A stretch of DNA of 64,000 nucleotides, taken from Pseudomonas protegens. Its GTDB lineage: Bacteria; Pseudomonadota; Gammaproteobacteria; Pseudomonadales; Pseudomonadaceae. Under the pieces are notes generated by a model. It ran no database searches and had not been told where the DNA came from. It saw only the letters and a program-made list of their open reading frames with translations. The translations under genes were made by a program, and so were the position numbers. The stretch spans positions 3,789,001 through 3,853,000 of the forward strand of contig NZ_CP031396.1 of the NCBI RefSeq assembly GCF_003363755.1, in the 5' to 3' direction. The first letter of the stretch is position 1, and each line of letters opens with the position of its first letter. Below are positions 1 through 8,050 of this stretch, piece after piece.

Positions 1-1012
1 GGACAAAGGCCGCCAGTTGTCCGGCTTCCCGGGGATCGCGGCGGTGATCCAGGGTCAGGATCAGGCTCAGGGCAAAGCAGGCTCCGAGGCCGAAGCCGAT
101 CAGCGCCACCCACAGGTGCGGGCTTTGCAAAGGCCACAGCACCAGCCCGAGAAAACCTGCGGCCTGGGCCGCGAGGCTGATGCCCAGTAGCGGGCGGCGG
201 TCGCTGCTGCGCTGGGCCAGGGCGGGCATCAGCAGGGCGGCGGTGACTTGGAAAATCGTCATGAAGGCCAGCAGCGAGCCGCTCTGGGTAGCGCTCCAAC
301 CCAGCTGCAGGTAGTAGGCCGGCAGCCACGCCACCATGCTCATGTAGCCGCAGTTCACCAGGCCGAAATACAGCGCCAGCAGCCAGGCACGGCGGTTGTT
401 CCAGAACCCGGTCCTGGCCACCGGGAGGCCGTTGCGGCGGCCGGCGCCCAGGGGCAGGCACTGCCACAGCAGCAGGGCGGCCATGGCCGGCAGCACCCAG
501 ATGCCCAGCCCCATTTGCCAGTGGGCGAAGTGGCTGGCCACCTGCGGGCTGAGCAGGGCGGCGATGCCGCCACCGCCCATCAGCGAGGCCGAGTAGACGC
601 CCATGGCCAGCGCCACGCGCTGTTGAAACTGGCGCTTGATCAGCGCCGGCACCAGGGCCTGGATCAAGGCCACGCCGGCGCCGCCGAGCAGGGCGGTGGC
701 GAGCAAGGCCGCGGCCTGGCCGAAGAACAGCCGCGCCAGGCAGGCCAGTAGCACCAGCACTAAACCCAGAGACACGCCGCGGCGTTCGCCGAGTCGGGCT
801 TCGATCCGTACCACGAGCAAGGCCACCAGGCCCATGCAGATCACCGGCAGGCTGGTGAGCCAGGCGCTGCTCTGGAAGCTCATGCCGGTGGCCCCGCGAA
901 TTTCGTTGAGCAATGGGCTGACCGAACTGAGGATCGGTCGCAAGTTCAGGCCCAGGCACACCAGCAGCGCCCAGCCGGCGAAGGTCTTGAAGGCCGATTC
1001 AGTTCGCGGCAT
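1..1012 (-). CDS. MFS transporter, CynX/NimT (cyanate permease-like) family, 3' end outside window
   Basis: The frame is open from the ATG at 1012 (reverse strand) to the window edge, so at least 337 residues are visible and the C-terminus is missing. Read in reverse complement it begins MPRTESAFKTFAGWALLVCL and runs through alternating hydrophobic helices. A loop with NLRPILSSVSPLLNEIR after the first helix is typical of the CynX/NimT branch of the major facilitator superfamily (cyanate, 2-nitroimidazole and other small-anion exporters or importers). The start overlaps the last 14 bases of the upstream deaminase gene, so the two are probably translationally coupled and may share a substrate class. 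The substrate cannot be told from sequence. Confidence 0.8.
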   Translation of the reverse strand, partial: MPRTESAFKTFAGWALLVCLGLNLRPILSSVSPLLNEIRGATGMSFQSSAWLTSLPVICMGLVALLVVRIEARLGERRGVSLGLVLVLLACLARLFFGQAAALLATALLGGAGVALIQALVPALIKRQFQQRVALAMGVYSASLMGGGGIAALLSPQVASHFAHWQMGLGIWVLPAMAALLLWQCLPLGAGRRNGLPVARTGFWNNRRAWLLALYFGLVNCGYMSMVAWLPAYYLQLGWSATQSGSLLAFMTIFQVTAALLMPALAQRSSDRRPLLGISLAAQAAGFLGLVLWPLQSPHLWVALIGFGLGACFALSLILTLDHRRDPREAGQLAAFV

Positions 1013-1460
1013 GGCGCGCCTGCCAATCCTGGTACAGGGCGGTCATGGCCGCCTGGGGCAGGTGCAGCAGCGGCAAGCGCTGTGCTTCCAGGGGCTGGCT
1101 CAGCTCTTGGTAGATGGCCGCGGTGGACAGGCCGAACGGCTGCGCCTGTTCATTGCTGGCAGCGAACACGGCGCGGGATACGCCGCACAGGTACATGGCG
1201 GCCAGGCACATGGGGCAGGGCTGGCCGCTGGCGTAGATCACGCAGTCGTCCAGGCGTGGGCCCAGTTGCTGGCTGGCGGCGCGGATGGCGAGCATTTCGG
1301 CGTGGGCGGTGGGGTCCTGGCTGAGGTGGATTTCATTCACCGCCTCGGCCAGCACCCGGCCGTTGCGCACCAGCAGCGCGCCGAACGGGCGGCCGCCCTG
1401 TTCGACATTGCGTCGGGCCAGTGCCACGGCCTGTTGCAGGTAGTGCTGATCGTCGTGCAT
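999..1460 (-). CDS. Zinc-dependent nucleoside/nucleobase deaminase (CMP/dCMP or guanine deaminase-like)
   Basis: This 153-residue protein has the cytidine-deaminase-fold zinc site: HAE at residues 53-55 (His ligand plus catalytic Glu) and PCPMC at 81-85 (two Cys ligands). Length and the spacing of the two motifs fit the small guanine deaminase/tRNA-adenosine deaminase-like group rather than true cytidine deaminases. I chose the ATG at 1460 over the TTG at 1475 because AAGGAG lies 7 bases before it. The 3' end overlaps the start of the MFS transporter, suggesting an operon that imports or exports and deaminates a small nitrogenous compound. The substrate is unknown; guanine or a related base is only a guess from the family. 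Confidence 0.85.
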   Translation of the reverse strand: MHDDQHYLQQAVALARRNVEQGGRPFGALLVRNGRVLAEAVNEIHLSQDPTAHAEMLAIRAASQQLGPRLDDCVIYASGQPCPMCLAAMYLCGVSRAVFAASNEQAQPFGLSTAAIYQELSQPLEAQRLPLLHLPQAAMTALYQDWQARHAAN

Positions 1461-1487
1461 GGAGGGCTCCTTCAAAGGGGGCAGGGG

Positions 1488-2150
1488 TTACGCCGCGCCG
1501 GCATCGCGCAGTAGCTTGGCAATGGCGCTCTGGCCACGGCGCTCGGCCTGTTGCAGCGGGCTGATGCCGGCACGATCCGGCAGGTTCAGGTCGGCACCGG
1601 CGGCAATCAACTGGGCGACGATCTGCTGGTGCGCCGGGCCGCCGTCGGACAGCACGATGGCTTCCATCAGGCAGGTCCAGCCCAGGTGGTTGACGTGGTT
1701 CAGGTCGACGCCGGCTTCGATCAGCAGGCGCACGGTTTCCACGTGGCCGCGCTCGCAGGCCGGGATCAGGGCAGTACCGCCGTAGCGGTTGGTGCTCTTG
1801 AGGTCGGCGCCGTGGGCCAGGGTCAGCTTGAGGATCTCGTTGTGGCCGCTGGCGCCGGCCAGCAGGTAGGGGCTGTCCTGGATCAGGTTCTTGCGGTTGA
1901 CGTCGGCCCCGGCTTCGATCAGCGCGCGGGCGATGTCGATACGGTTATCGCGGGTGGCCAGCAGCAGCGGGCTGCTGCCGTCCAGGCCACGCTCGTCGAG
2001 GGATGCGCCTTGCTGGATCAGTTGCTGCACCTGCTGTAACCGACCCTTGCGTACTGCATCCAGCAGCGAGTTGTCGTTGGCCATGACCACCCCCGCCGTT
2101 AACAGACCTATGGCCATCAGGCCGCGTTTGAAGGACCGCTTGAGCGGCAT
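1488..2150 (-). CDS. Periplasmic ankyrin-repeat protein
   Basis: The 220-residue protein starts with a positively charged stretch and a hydrophobic segment (about residues 7-24, ending VVMAN), which looks like a Sec signal peptide. About five ankyrin repeats follow, with the usual G-A-D-V/L-N ends and LLLA..G helices. The ATG at 2150 is preceded by GGGAGG; an upstream in-frame start would place the signal peptide internally. Small exported ankyrin proteins of this type in Pseudomonas often lie beside catalase or other enzyme genes, but here the neighbour is the deaminase 28 bases downstream on the same strand, and the LysR gene is divergent. Function is probably protein-protein binding; the partner is unknown. 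Confidence 0.8.
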   Translation of the reverse strand: MPLKRSFKRGLMAIGLLTAGVVMANDNSLLDAVRKGRLQQVQQLIQQGASLDERGLDGSSPLLLATRDNRIDIARALIEAGADVNRKNLIQDSPYLLAGASGHNEILKLTLAHGADLKSTNRYGGTALIPACERGHVETVRLLIEAGVDLNHVNHLGWTCLMEAIVLSDGGPAHQQIVAQLIAAGADLNLPDRAGISPLQQAERRGQSAIAKLLRDAGAA

Positions 2151-2202
2151 GGGAACCTCCCGTTCCTGCTGGTGAACGGGGAGTATGGTGAAGCCCTTGG
2201 GT

Positions 2203-2247
2203 ATTCTGAAATTAAATATAATCATGCCAATCAGTGGCTATCAGAAT
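2203..2247. promoter_or_regulatory. Inverted repeat between ankyrin operon and LysR gene (candidate operator)
   Basis: ATTCTGA at 2203-2209 is repeated in inverted form as TCAGAAT at 2241-2247, with an AT-rich spacer (aattaaatataat) unlike the surrounding GC-rich DNA. It sits in the 108-base gap between divergent genes, where a LysR protein commonly binds to control itself and its neighbour. The binding role is an inference from position. Confidence 0.35.
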
Positions 2248-2258
2248 GGTGATGAGCA

Positions 2259-3131
2259 ATGTTCGATCCCGTGTTGCTGCGCAGTTTCGTGGCGGTTGCC
2301 GACTGCCAGAACTTCACCCGCGCGGCCGAGCGCCTGCACTTGACCCAGTCCACCGTGAGCCAGCAGGTGCGGCGCCTGGAGGAAAGCCTGGGCTGCCAGT
2401 TGCTTGACCGCGATCAGCGCCGGGTGGTGGCCACGGTGGAGGGCGAGCGCCTGCTGGCCTATGCCCGGCGCATCCTGGCTCTGCATGAGGAGGCCAGCGA
2501 CGTATTGATCAACCAGCGCGGCGAGGAAGTGCTGCGCCTGGGGGTGCCGGAAGACTTTGCCGCCGAGCGCCTGATGCCGATGCTCTCGCGCTTTGGCCTG
2601 GACTATCCGGCGGTGCGCCTGGAGGTCACCAGTGGTCTGGGACCGGAATTGCTGCGCCAATTCCGCCGTGGCGAGTTCGACCTGTTGCTGGTCAAGCAGA
2701 TGGGCCACAGCGATGACTGCGTGGACTCCTGGCCCGAGCCTTTGTGCTGGGTCGACAGTCTGCGCCAGCCGGCCTTGGGCCGCGATCCGCTGCCGCTGGT
2801 GGCGTTCCCGGTGGGAGGTTTGTATCGCCAGGAAATGCTTCACCACCTGGAAGTCGGCGGCTGGCCGTGGCGCATCGCCTATTCCAGTGCCAGCCTGGCC
2901 AGCGTCTGTTCGGCAGTGGCGGCGGGCCTGGGCATCAGCCTGTTGCCGGTGCGGGTGCTGGGCAAGGGGCATCGGATTCTCGATGCCGCCAGCGGTTTGC
3001 CGGATATCCAGGGCGTGCGCTTGGCGTTGTACGCCGGCAGTGGCCTGAGTCGGGCTGGCAAGGCATTACAGGAGCAGTTGCGAACAGTGGCCAGTGTCAA
3101 GCCGCAAGTTGAAACCACCGGGAAGTTATAA
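2259..3131 (+). CDS. LysR-family transcriptional regulator
   Basis: A 290-residue protein with the N-terminal winged helix-turn-helix of the LysR family: FVAVADCQNFTRAAERLHL followed by TQSTVSQQVRRLE at residues 7-38, and a periplasmic-binding-protein-like effector domain after about residue 90. Length is normal for the family. It is divergent from the ankyrin-deaminase-MFS genes and separated from them by a 108-base AT-rich region with an inverted repeat, so those three genes are its most likely targets. There is only a weak ribosome binding site (GATGAGCA). The effector is unknown. Confidence 0.92.
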   Translation: MFDPVLLRSFVAVADCQNFTRAAERLHLTQSTVSQQVRRLEESLGCQLLDRDQRRVVATVEGERLLAYARRILALHEEASDVLINQRGEEVLRLGVPEDFAAERLMPMLSRFGLDYPAVRLEVTSGLGPELLRQFRRGEFDLLLVKQMGHSDDCVDSWPEPLCWVDSLRQPALGRDPLPLVAFPVGGLYRQEMLHHLEVGGWPWRIAYSSASLASVCSAVAAGLGISLLPVRVLGKGHRILDAASGLPDIQGVRLALYAGSGLSRAGKALQEQLRTVASVKPQVETTGKL

Positions 3132-3310
3132 GTGCTCTTGTTTCTGTCATAACTTATAGAGAGCCGATTGCAGGCTATAGCTATTTAATTAGTTGTTGCT
3201 CAAGTTTGTTTTGGACAGAGTTATAAACGCCGACCATGCTGGGTTTGTGAGTTCCAGGAGGAACTTGCTTCATTGGACGAAACATTCAACTGCATAAGGA
3301 AACCCGCATT

Positions 3311-3634
3311 ATGTCGAGCATCAATGGAACCTATGTAAACTCCAACGCTGACGCCCGTCTGGTCGTGACCGACGGCAACGACTCCAACGGTTCGTTCAGC
3401 GGTGAGTTGACCCAGGCTGGGGTCAAGTACAGCGTCGCCGGGCATTACCACTTCCAGAACAGCACCGGGCAGCCGACCATCATCAATGTTTCCGGCTACA
3501 ACGATGGCTACGGTTACCAGGCCTGGGCGCTGTTCTCACCCGATCACAATTATTCCCGGTTGCGCGCCTCCGGTGCCCGCAGCAACTTCAGCGGCGATGT
3601 GGTCGGCCTGAGCGGTGAGTTCGTCAAGCAATAA
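3311..3634 (+). CDS. Small beta-rich protein, possibly avidin-like
   Basis: A 107-residue acidic-to-neutral protein, rich in Gly, Ser, Asn and Tyr, with alternating hydrophobic residues typical of beta strands, no signal peptide and no cysteine. The start is supported by AAGGAA 9 bases upstream of the ATG. The opening INGTYVN, then NGSFSGEL, then TGQPTIINVSGYN can be laid over the first strands of avidin/streptavidin (GxWxN, GxFxGxY and the QPTxGFTVxW strand), but the biotin-stacking tryptophans are mostly replaced by tyrosine. I therefore suggest an avidin-like or other lipocalin-like barrel only tentatively. It is a single-gene unit with its own hairpin downstream. Confidence 0.5.
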   Translation: MSSINGTYVNSNADARLVVTDGNDSNGSFSGELTQAGVKYSVAGHYHFQNSTGQPTIINVSGYNDGYGYQAWALFSPDHNYSRLRASGARSNFSGDVVGLSGEFVKQ

Positions 3635-3651
3635 CAAGCTCGATAATAAAC

Positions 3652-3703
3652 AGCCGCTGAATACGCGCTGCCTTATATAAGGTGGCGTGCCGGTTCAGCG
3701 GCT
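3652..3703 (+). terminator. Long hairpin after the small beta-rich protein gene
   Basis: AGCCGCTGAA (3652-3661) pairs with TTCAGCGGCT (3694-3703), and the inside contains a further perfect palindrome CCTTATATAAGG (3671-3682) flanked by ACGC/GCGT. It follows the stop codon of the upstream gene by 18 bases. The T tract is short (TTTG), so it may terminate weakly or protect the mRNA 3' end. Confidence 0.55.
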
Positions 3704-4052
3704 TTGTCGTGTCCGCTGGTAAAGTTAATTAAGTACATGGGGGCTGAAGTTGGTTTCGAGTGCGATGGGGTTCTATTGTTTCTCTGCACTAACAGGCCTG
3801 TTTCGATGCTTTGCGGGAATATTTTCAATGCCTGCAAGGCATGGCGTTTTTTCCTCTTGGCTACAGCCCTTGAATCACGTGGCCTGAGCTGTTCCGGGTG
3901 AATTCAATATTCCGTTTCAATCTATCTATAACTTGAAAGATTACTTTAAGAGATAAGAGCGGGGCACTGATCATTGACCCCGCGGCACCGTTGCGTGGGG
4001 GTTGTTCAAGCACTGGTGCCGGATTTTTCAAAAGATCGTAGGGAGTGAATCC
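3704..4052. other. Intergenic region upstream of tonB, no gene assigned
   Basis: About 350 bases of lower GC content with no convincing coding sequence. It holds a small stem ATGCC/GGCAT (3828-3842) followed by a T run (3847-3852), an AT-rich stretch (3905-3955) that could hold the tonB promoter, and a GGGG/CCCC hairpin around TGATCA (3961-3981). I looked for a Fur box, expected for a TonB system, and did not find a good match. Confidence 0.5.
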
Positions 4053-4868
4053 ATGGGCAATGTCCAGACCGCCGCCAGTGCACATGAGGTGCTGTGGCGC
4101 CAGGCACCGAGCGGCGAGTTGGTCGACCTCGGCCGGCCCCACCGCTCGCCGCTGGGCCAACTGCGTCTGCAACGGACGCCCAAGGGGGTATTGCGGCGTC
4201 GTGAGGCGATTCTCCTGGGCGTCGCGGCCCTGGTATTGCACGGTGCAGTGATCTACTGGCTGAGCCAGAAGCCGACCCCGGTGCTGCCCATCGTGCCGCC
4301 GGAAATCCCGCCCATGACCATCGAATTCTCGCACCCGGCGCCGCCCGTGGTGGAGCCACCTGCGCCTGTGCCGGTACAACCGGTGGTGGAGCCGCCACCG
4401 CCGGTGGAGGACGAGTTGGCGGTCAAGCCGCCACCGCCCAAGCCGGTGCCTAAACCCAAGCCCAAACCGGTGCCCAAGCCCGAGCTGAAACCCGCGCCCA
4501 AGCCGGTGCAGCAGACCCCGGCGCCGCCGCAACCTGCGGCGCCGGTAGCCGCCCCGGCAGCGCCCGCGCCACCGGCTCCGGCCCCCGTGACCCCGGCTTC
4601 AGCCAGCGCCGCGTACCTGAAGAACCCGGCGCCGGAATACCCGTCTCTGGCGCAGCGCCGGGGCTGGGAAGGCACGGTGCTGCTGCGGGTGCATGTGCTG
4701 GCCAGCGGCAAGCCGGGGGAGATCCAGATCCAGAAGAGCAGTGGTCGCCAGCAGCTCGACGATGCGGCCCTGGCCGCGGTCAAGCGCTGGAGCTTCGTCC
4801 CGGCCAAGCAGGGCGACGTGGCCCAGGACGGCTGGGTCAGCGTCCCCATCGACTTCAAGATTCATTGA
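4053..4868 (+). CDS. tonB: TonB energy-transducing protein
   Basis: A 271-residue TonB. A cytoplasmic N-terminus of about 50 residues precedes one transmembrane helix (about 52-71, AILLGVAALVLHGAVIYWL). A long Pro-rich periplasmic spacer follows, with VEPP and PKPKPKP repeats (about 75-195), then the C-terminal TonB domain (YPSLAQRRGWEGTVLLRVHV... to the end). The ATG at 4053 has GGGAG upstream; an earlier in-frame start at 4002 lacks one. TonB links the ExbB-ExbD proton channel to outer-membrane receptors for siderophores, haem or vitamin B12. The order tonB-exbB-exbD matches the tonB2-exbB1-exbD1 operon of P. aeruginosa. The extended N-terminus is typical of Pseudomonas TonB. Confidence 0.93.
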   Translation: MGNVQTAASAHEVLWRQAPSGELVDLGRPHRSPLGQLRLQRTPKGVLRRREAILLGVAALVLHGAVIYWLSQKPTPVLPIVPPEIPPMTIEFSHPAPPVVEPPAPVPVQPVVEPPPPVEDELAVKPPPPKPVPKPKPKPVPKPELKPAPKPVQQTPAPPQPAAPVAAPAAPAPPAPAPVTPASASAAYLKNPAPEYPSLAQRRGWEGTVLLRVHVLASGKPGEIQIQKSSGRQQLDDAALAAVKRWSFVPAKQGDVAQDGWVSVPIDFKIH

Positions 4869-4923
4869 GCCGCAAGGCCGATCAACCAACACGCGCTAAA
4901 CGCTTACACAGAGGGAACACATC

Positions 4924-5649
4924 ATGACGTTACTGGCATCTCCACTGGAATCCATCGAAAGCGCGGTGATCTGGCTGTTGGTGGTCTTCTCCGTCGCCAC
5001 CTGGGGCCTGGCCCTGGTCAAGGGCGTGCAGTTCGCCCGCCTCAAGTCCCAGGATCGCAAGTTCCACAATCAGTTCTGGGCAGCGTCCAGCCTCGACTCC
5101 GCCGCTCCCCTGAGTGAAACCCAGCCCGGCGCGGCGGCCCGGGTGGCCCAGGCCGGCTATGCGGCGATCCAGGTCGGCGACGCCCCCCATGCGGCGGACC
5201 TGAGCCAGGCAATCAACCACCAGGACCGCCTCGAACGTGCCCTGCGCCAGCAGATCGTGCGCGAGCGCCGCTCCCTGGAAACCGGCCTGGCGGTGGTCGC
5301 CAGTATCGGCAGCACCTCGCCCTTCATCGGCCTGTTCGGCACCGTGTGGGGGATCATGGAAGCCCTGAAAGGCATCAGCGCGGCGGGCTCGGCGAGCCTG
5401 GAAACCGTGGCCGGTCCCATCGGCGCGGCCCTGGTGGCCACCGGCGTGGGGATCGCCGTCGCGGTGCCGGCGGTGCTGGTCTACAACTACTTCCTGCGGC
5501 GCCTGAAGCTCACCGCCGCTGACCTGGACGACTTCGCCCACGACTTCTACAGCCTGGCGCAGAAGAACTCGTTCCGCGTGCTGATCCACCCGAGCGTGCA
5601 CAAGGCTGCGGCCCAGGGCAGCCTGCAAAAAGTGCAGGAGGCGTCCTGA
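4924..5649 (+). CDS. exbB: Biopolymer transport protein ExbB (MotA/TolQ/ExbB proton channel)
   Basis: A 241-residue inner-membrane protein with three expected helices: one at residues 10-32 and two flanking the conserved MotA/TolQ/ExbB region (about 120-195, containing GSTSPFIGLFGTVWGIMEAL and IGAALVATGVGIAVAVPAVL). ExbB pentamers form the proton channel around ExbD that powers TonB. It begins 55 bases after tonB, with GAGGGAAC before the ATG, and its stop is one base before exbD, so the three are co-transcribed. Confidence 0.93.
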   Translation: MTLLASPLESIESAVIWLLVVFSVATWGLALVKGVQFARLKSQDRKFHNQFWAASSLDSAAPLSETQPGAAARVAQAGYAAIQVGDAPHAADLSQAINHQDRLERALRQQIVRERRSLETGLAVVASIGSTSPFIGLFGTVWGIMEALKGISAAGSASLETVAGPIGAALVATGVGIAVAVPAVLVYNYFLRRLKLTAADLDDFAHDFYSLAQKNSFRVLIHPSVHKAAAQGSLQKVQEAS

Positions 5650-5650
5650 T

Positions 5651-6052
5651 ATGGCCTTCTCCACTCAAGACAGCGATGAGGTGCTGAGCGAGATCAACGT
5701 CACGCCCTTGGTGGACGTGATGCTGGTGCTGCTGGTGGTGTTCATCGTCACCGCGCCGCTGCTGACCAACGCCATCCCGATCAACCTGCCCAAGACCGAG
5801 GCCGTGGCTCCGGTGGAGCAGAAGGACCCGCTGGTGGTGAGCATCGACGGCGCCGGCAAACTCTTTATCAACAAGGACGAGATCCAGCCGGAGCTGCTGG
5901 AAACCAATTTGCAGGCGGCCAAGGCCAAGGACCCGCAAGTGCGGGTCCAGCTGCAGGCCGACGATGGCGTCAATTACGGAGAAGTGGCCCGGGCCATGGC
6001 CTCCATCGAGCGGGCGGGCATCACCAAGCTGTCGGTGATTACCGCGCGCTGA
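5651..6052 (+). CDS. exbD: Biopolymer transport protein ExbD
   Basis: A 133-residue protein with a short cytoplasmic tail, one transmembrane helix (about 20-42) carrying the essential aspartate Asp22 in NVTPLVDVMLVLLVV, and a periplasmic domain. The Asp carries protons through the ExbB channel. It is the last gene of the tonB operon, starts one base after the exbB stop with AGGAGG overlapping the end of exbB, and is followed by a strong terminator. Confidence 0.93.
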   Translation: MAFSTQDSDEVLSEINVTPLVDVMLVLLVVFIVTAPLLTNAIPINLPKTEAVAPVEQKDPLVVSIDGAGKLFINKDEIQPELLETNLQAAKAKDPQVRVQLQADDGVNYGEVARAMASIERAGITKLSVITAR

Positions 6053-6079
6053 CACCGAGCAACAAAGCCACGACTTTTC

Positions 6080-6114
6080 AGGCCGTCTCCTTGGCAGGGT
6101 GCGGCCTTTTTTTT
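6080..6114 (+). terminator. Rho-independent terminator of tonB-exbB-exbD
   Basis: AGGCCG (6080-6085) pairs with CGGCCT (6102-6107) and is followed by an uninterrupted run of Ts. It lies 28 bases after the exbD stop and before the convergent TerC gene. Confidence 0.85.
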
Positions 6115-6154
6115 GCCAGACGCTTTTAGCGTATTCCTGGGCGTGCCTGAGGCC

Positions 6155-7120
6155 TCATGGTTTGCCAGCGATGCGTGTTCTGTCCCTTGTCAGCGTCAGG
6201 CTCAGTACCACCGCACTGAGGATGATGCCGCCGACGATGGCCAGCGACCAATGGACCGGTATATGGAACCAGGGCGCGGCCAGCATTTTGCTTCCGATAA
6301 ACACCAGCACTATGGCCAGCCCGTACTTGAGCAGATGGAACCGCTCAGCCATGTCCGCGAGCAGGAAGTACAGGGCGCGCAGGCCCATGATGGCGAATAT
6401 GTTGGAGGTGAACACGATGAAGGGATCGGTGGTCACGGCGAAAATCGCCGGGATGCTATCGACTGCAAAAATCAGGTCGCTGGCCTCGATCAGCACCAGC
6501 ACCAGGAACATCGGCGTTGCCCAGCGCAGGCCATTCTGGGTGACAAAAAAACGCTCGCCGTGAAACTCCTGGGTGACGCGCAAGTGCTTGCGCATCCAGC
6601 GCAGTATCGGGTTTTTGTCGAGGTCGGGTTGTTGCTCGGCAAAGATCAGCATCTTGATGCCCGTGACGACCAGCAGGACTCCGAAGACGTAGAGCAGCCA
6701 GGCGAACTCCTGTACCAGCCAGACGCCGGCGAGAATCATCGCTGCACGCATGACGATGGCGCCGAGTACGCCGTACAGCAGCACGCGCCGCTGCAATGGC
6801 GGCGGTACGGCGAAATAGCTGAAGATCATCACGAAGACGAACATGTTGTCGATCGACAGTGACTGTTCGATCAGGTAGCCGGTGAGGAACTCAAGGGTTT
6901 TGCGCTGGGCGATTTGCGCACCCAGCGTATCGTTCAGATACCACCAGAGCAGACCGGCGAAGACCAATGCCAGGCTGGCCCAGGCTATGACCCAGGCCAG
7001 TGCCTCCCGGGCCGAAACCCGATGGGCCTTGCGCCCACCGAAGACAAACAGGTCAAGCGCCAGTACGGCGATGACGAAGACGATGAAAGCAGCCCACATC
7101 CAAGGTTCACCGATGTTCAT
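6155..7120 (-). CDS. TerC-family integral membrane protein
   Basis: A 321-residue polytopic membrane protein of the TerC/Alx family. It has about eight or nine helices and the conserved acidic membrane motifs ALDLFVFGGR near the N-terminus, SLSIDNMFVF in the middle and VLIEASDLIFAVDSIPAIFA after about residue 185. Family members are linked to tellurite resistance and, for Alx/MeeF types, to manganese export and metal loading of secreted proteins. I take the ATG at 7120 (GAGG 9 bases upstream) rather than the GTG at 7129. It is monocistronic and convergent with exbD. Its 5' leader is unusually structured (see 7131-7204). Confidence 0.88.
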   Translation of the reverse strand: MNIGEPWMWAAFIVFVIAVLALDLFVFGGRKAHRVSAREALAWVIAWASLALVFAGLLWWYLNDTLGAQIAQRKTLEFLTGYLIEQSLSIDNMFVFVMIFSYFAVPPPLQRRVLLYGVLGAIVMRAAMILAGVWLVQEFAWLLYVFGVLLVVTGIKMLIFAEQQPDLDKNPILRWMRKHLRVTQEFHGERFFVTQNGLRWATPMFLVLVLIEASDLIFAVDSIPAIFAVTTDPFIVFTSNIFAIMGLRALYFLLADMAERFHLLKYGLAIVLVFIGSKMLAAPWFHIPVHWSLAIVGGIILSAVVLSLTLTRDRTRIAGKP

Positions 7121-7130
7121 CGCGGCCACG

Positions 7131-7204
7131 CCTCAAATGAGTTGAGGTTTATCCCCCGTGACAGTCTTGGAATGACGCACCCCGGGGGCGGATGGTTCTC
7201 ATCC
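7131..7204 (-). promoter_or_regulatory. Three consecutive hairpins in the terC leader
   Basis: On the reverse strand, read towards the gene, there are three stems: GGATG/CATCC (7190-7204), CCCCC/GGGGG (7154-7188) and CCTCAA/TTGAGG (7131-7147). The last contains the GAGG that serves as ribosome binding site, so folding would hide it. TerC/Alx genes in other bacteria are controlled by structured leaders (manganese or pH sensing). I could not match the known yybP-ykoY core here, so this is only a candidate. Confidence 0.45.
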
Positions 7205-7410
7205 TAGCCAGCCGGTTTGCTCAAGAAAAAGTCGTATATTTTTGGCCGATAGTTCGATGCCGACGAATTGTTTGCGCGCAGGCAAAAGGATTGAAGGAGG
7301 CAGGCCTTATATTCTTTTGAGGTATTAATAAATAGCTTCTTATTCCTTAACGAATATAAATCCCCTCCCTATACTCGTCCGGGAACAGACACGCAGCAGG
7401 AGAGTTCCCC
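7205..7410. other. Divergent promoter region between terC and hydrolase gene
   Basis: The region holds the promoters of both divergent genes. The right half (about 7308-7365) is AT-rich (tattaataaatagcttctta, then aacgaatataaat), similar in composition to the regions before the sulfur operons further along the window. Confidence 0.4.
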
Positions 7411-7992
7411 ATGCGCAACGAATCCATTCGCTACTTGATTGTGCCGGGCTGGCAAGGATCGCCAGAAGATCATTGGCAAACCCATTGGCAGAACAGCCTG
7501 CCCAACAGTGCGCGGGTGGAGCAGGCCGATTGGCTGACGCCGCGCCGTGAAGACTGGGTGGCGGCCCTGGCCGAAGCCATCGCCATCGACGACACGCCGG
7601 TGATCCTGATTGCCCACAGCCTGGGTTGCATCACCGTGGCCCACTGGGCGGCGCGCGCGCCCGCGGCAGCGCTGCGCCAGGTGCGCGGTGCGCTGCTGGT
7701 GGCGCCGGCGGATGTCGAACGTGCGGCCTGTGCCCCGGCGCTGCGCAATTTCGCGCCGATTCCCCGGGACCTGCTGCCGTTCCCCAGCCAGGTGGTGAGT
7801 TCGGACAACGACAGCGCCGTCAGCGCGCCGCGTGCCCTGGAACTGGCCCGTGACTGGGGCGCCGAAGCCGGGATTCTGGCGGGAGCCGGGCATATCAACG
7901 TCAAGTCCGGCCACCAGCGCTGGGAGCAGGGATTCGCCTATCTCTATCGCCTGCAGAACCGCATGGAACAACACGCCCTGCGTCGTGCCTGA
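7411..7992 (+). CDS. Small serine hydrolase, RBBP9/YdeN family
   Basis: A 193-residue alpha/beta hydrolase of the RBBP9/YdeN family (DUF1749-like serine hydrolases). The N-terminal YLIVPGWQGSPEDHWQ is characteristic, the nucleophile is Ser70 in LIAHSLGC, and the catalytic His is in GAGHINVKSG near residue 168. AGGAG lies 8 bases before the ATG. It is followed after 58 bases by the sigma-54 activator, and the pair may be one operon. Natural substrates of the family are poorly known. The AT-rich promoter and position beside sulfur-transport genes suggest, but do not prove, a role in organosulfur use. Confidence 0.82.
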   Translation: MRNESIRYLIVPGWQGSPEDHWQTHWQNSLPNSARVEQADWLTPRREDWVAALAEAIAIDDTPVILIAHSLGCITVAHWAARAPAAALRQVRGALLVAPADVERAACAPALRNFAPIPRDLLPFPSQVVSSDNDSAVSAPRALELARDWGAEAGILAGAGHINVKSGHQRWEQGFAYLYRLQNRMEQHALRRA

Positions 7993-8050
7993 CCGTATTT
8001 TCCCTGTTTAAACGCCCCCGTCCTCAGGCGGTTTTGGGCGGGAGTCTGCC

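Noticed and set aside
3704..3901. 65-codon forward frame before tonB
   Set aside because: No ribosome binding site, starts inside the downstream edge of a hairpin, no family resemblance; Cys/Leu-rich by chance.
3704..4052. Fur box before tonB
   Set aside because: The region is AT-rich, but nothing approaches the GATAATGATAATCATTATC pattern well enough to claim.
7131..7204. yybP-ykoY manganese riboswitch before terC
   Set aside because: I looked for the conserved core of this class and did not see it. Only generic hairpins are present, so it is reported as an unnamed leader.
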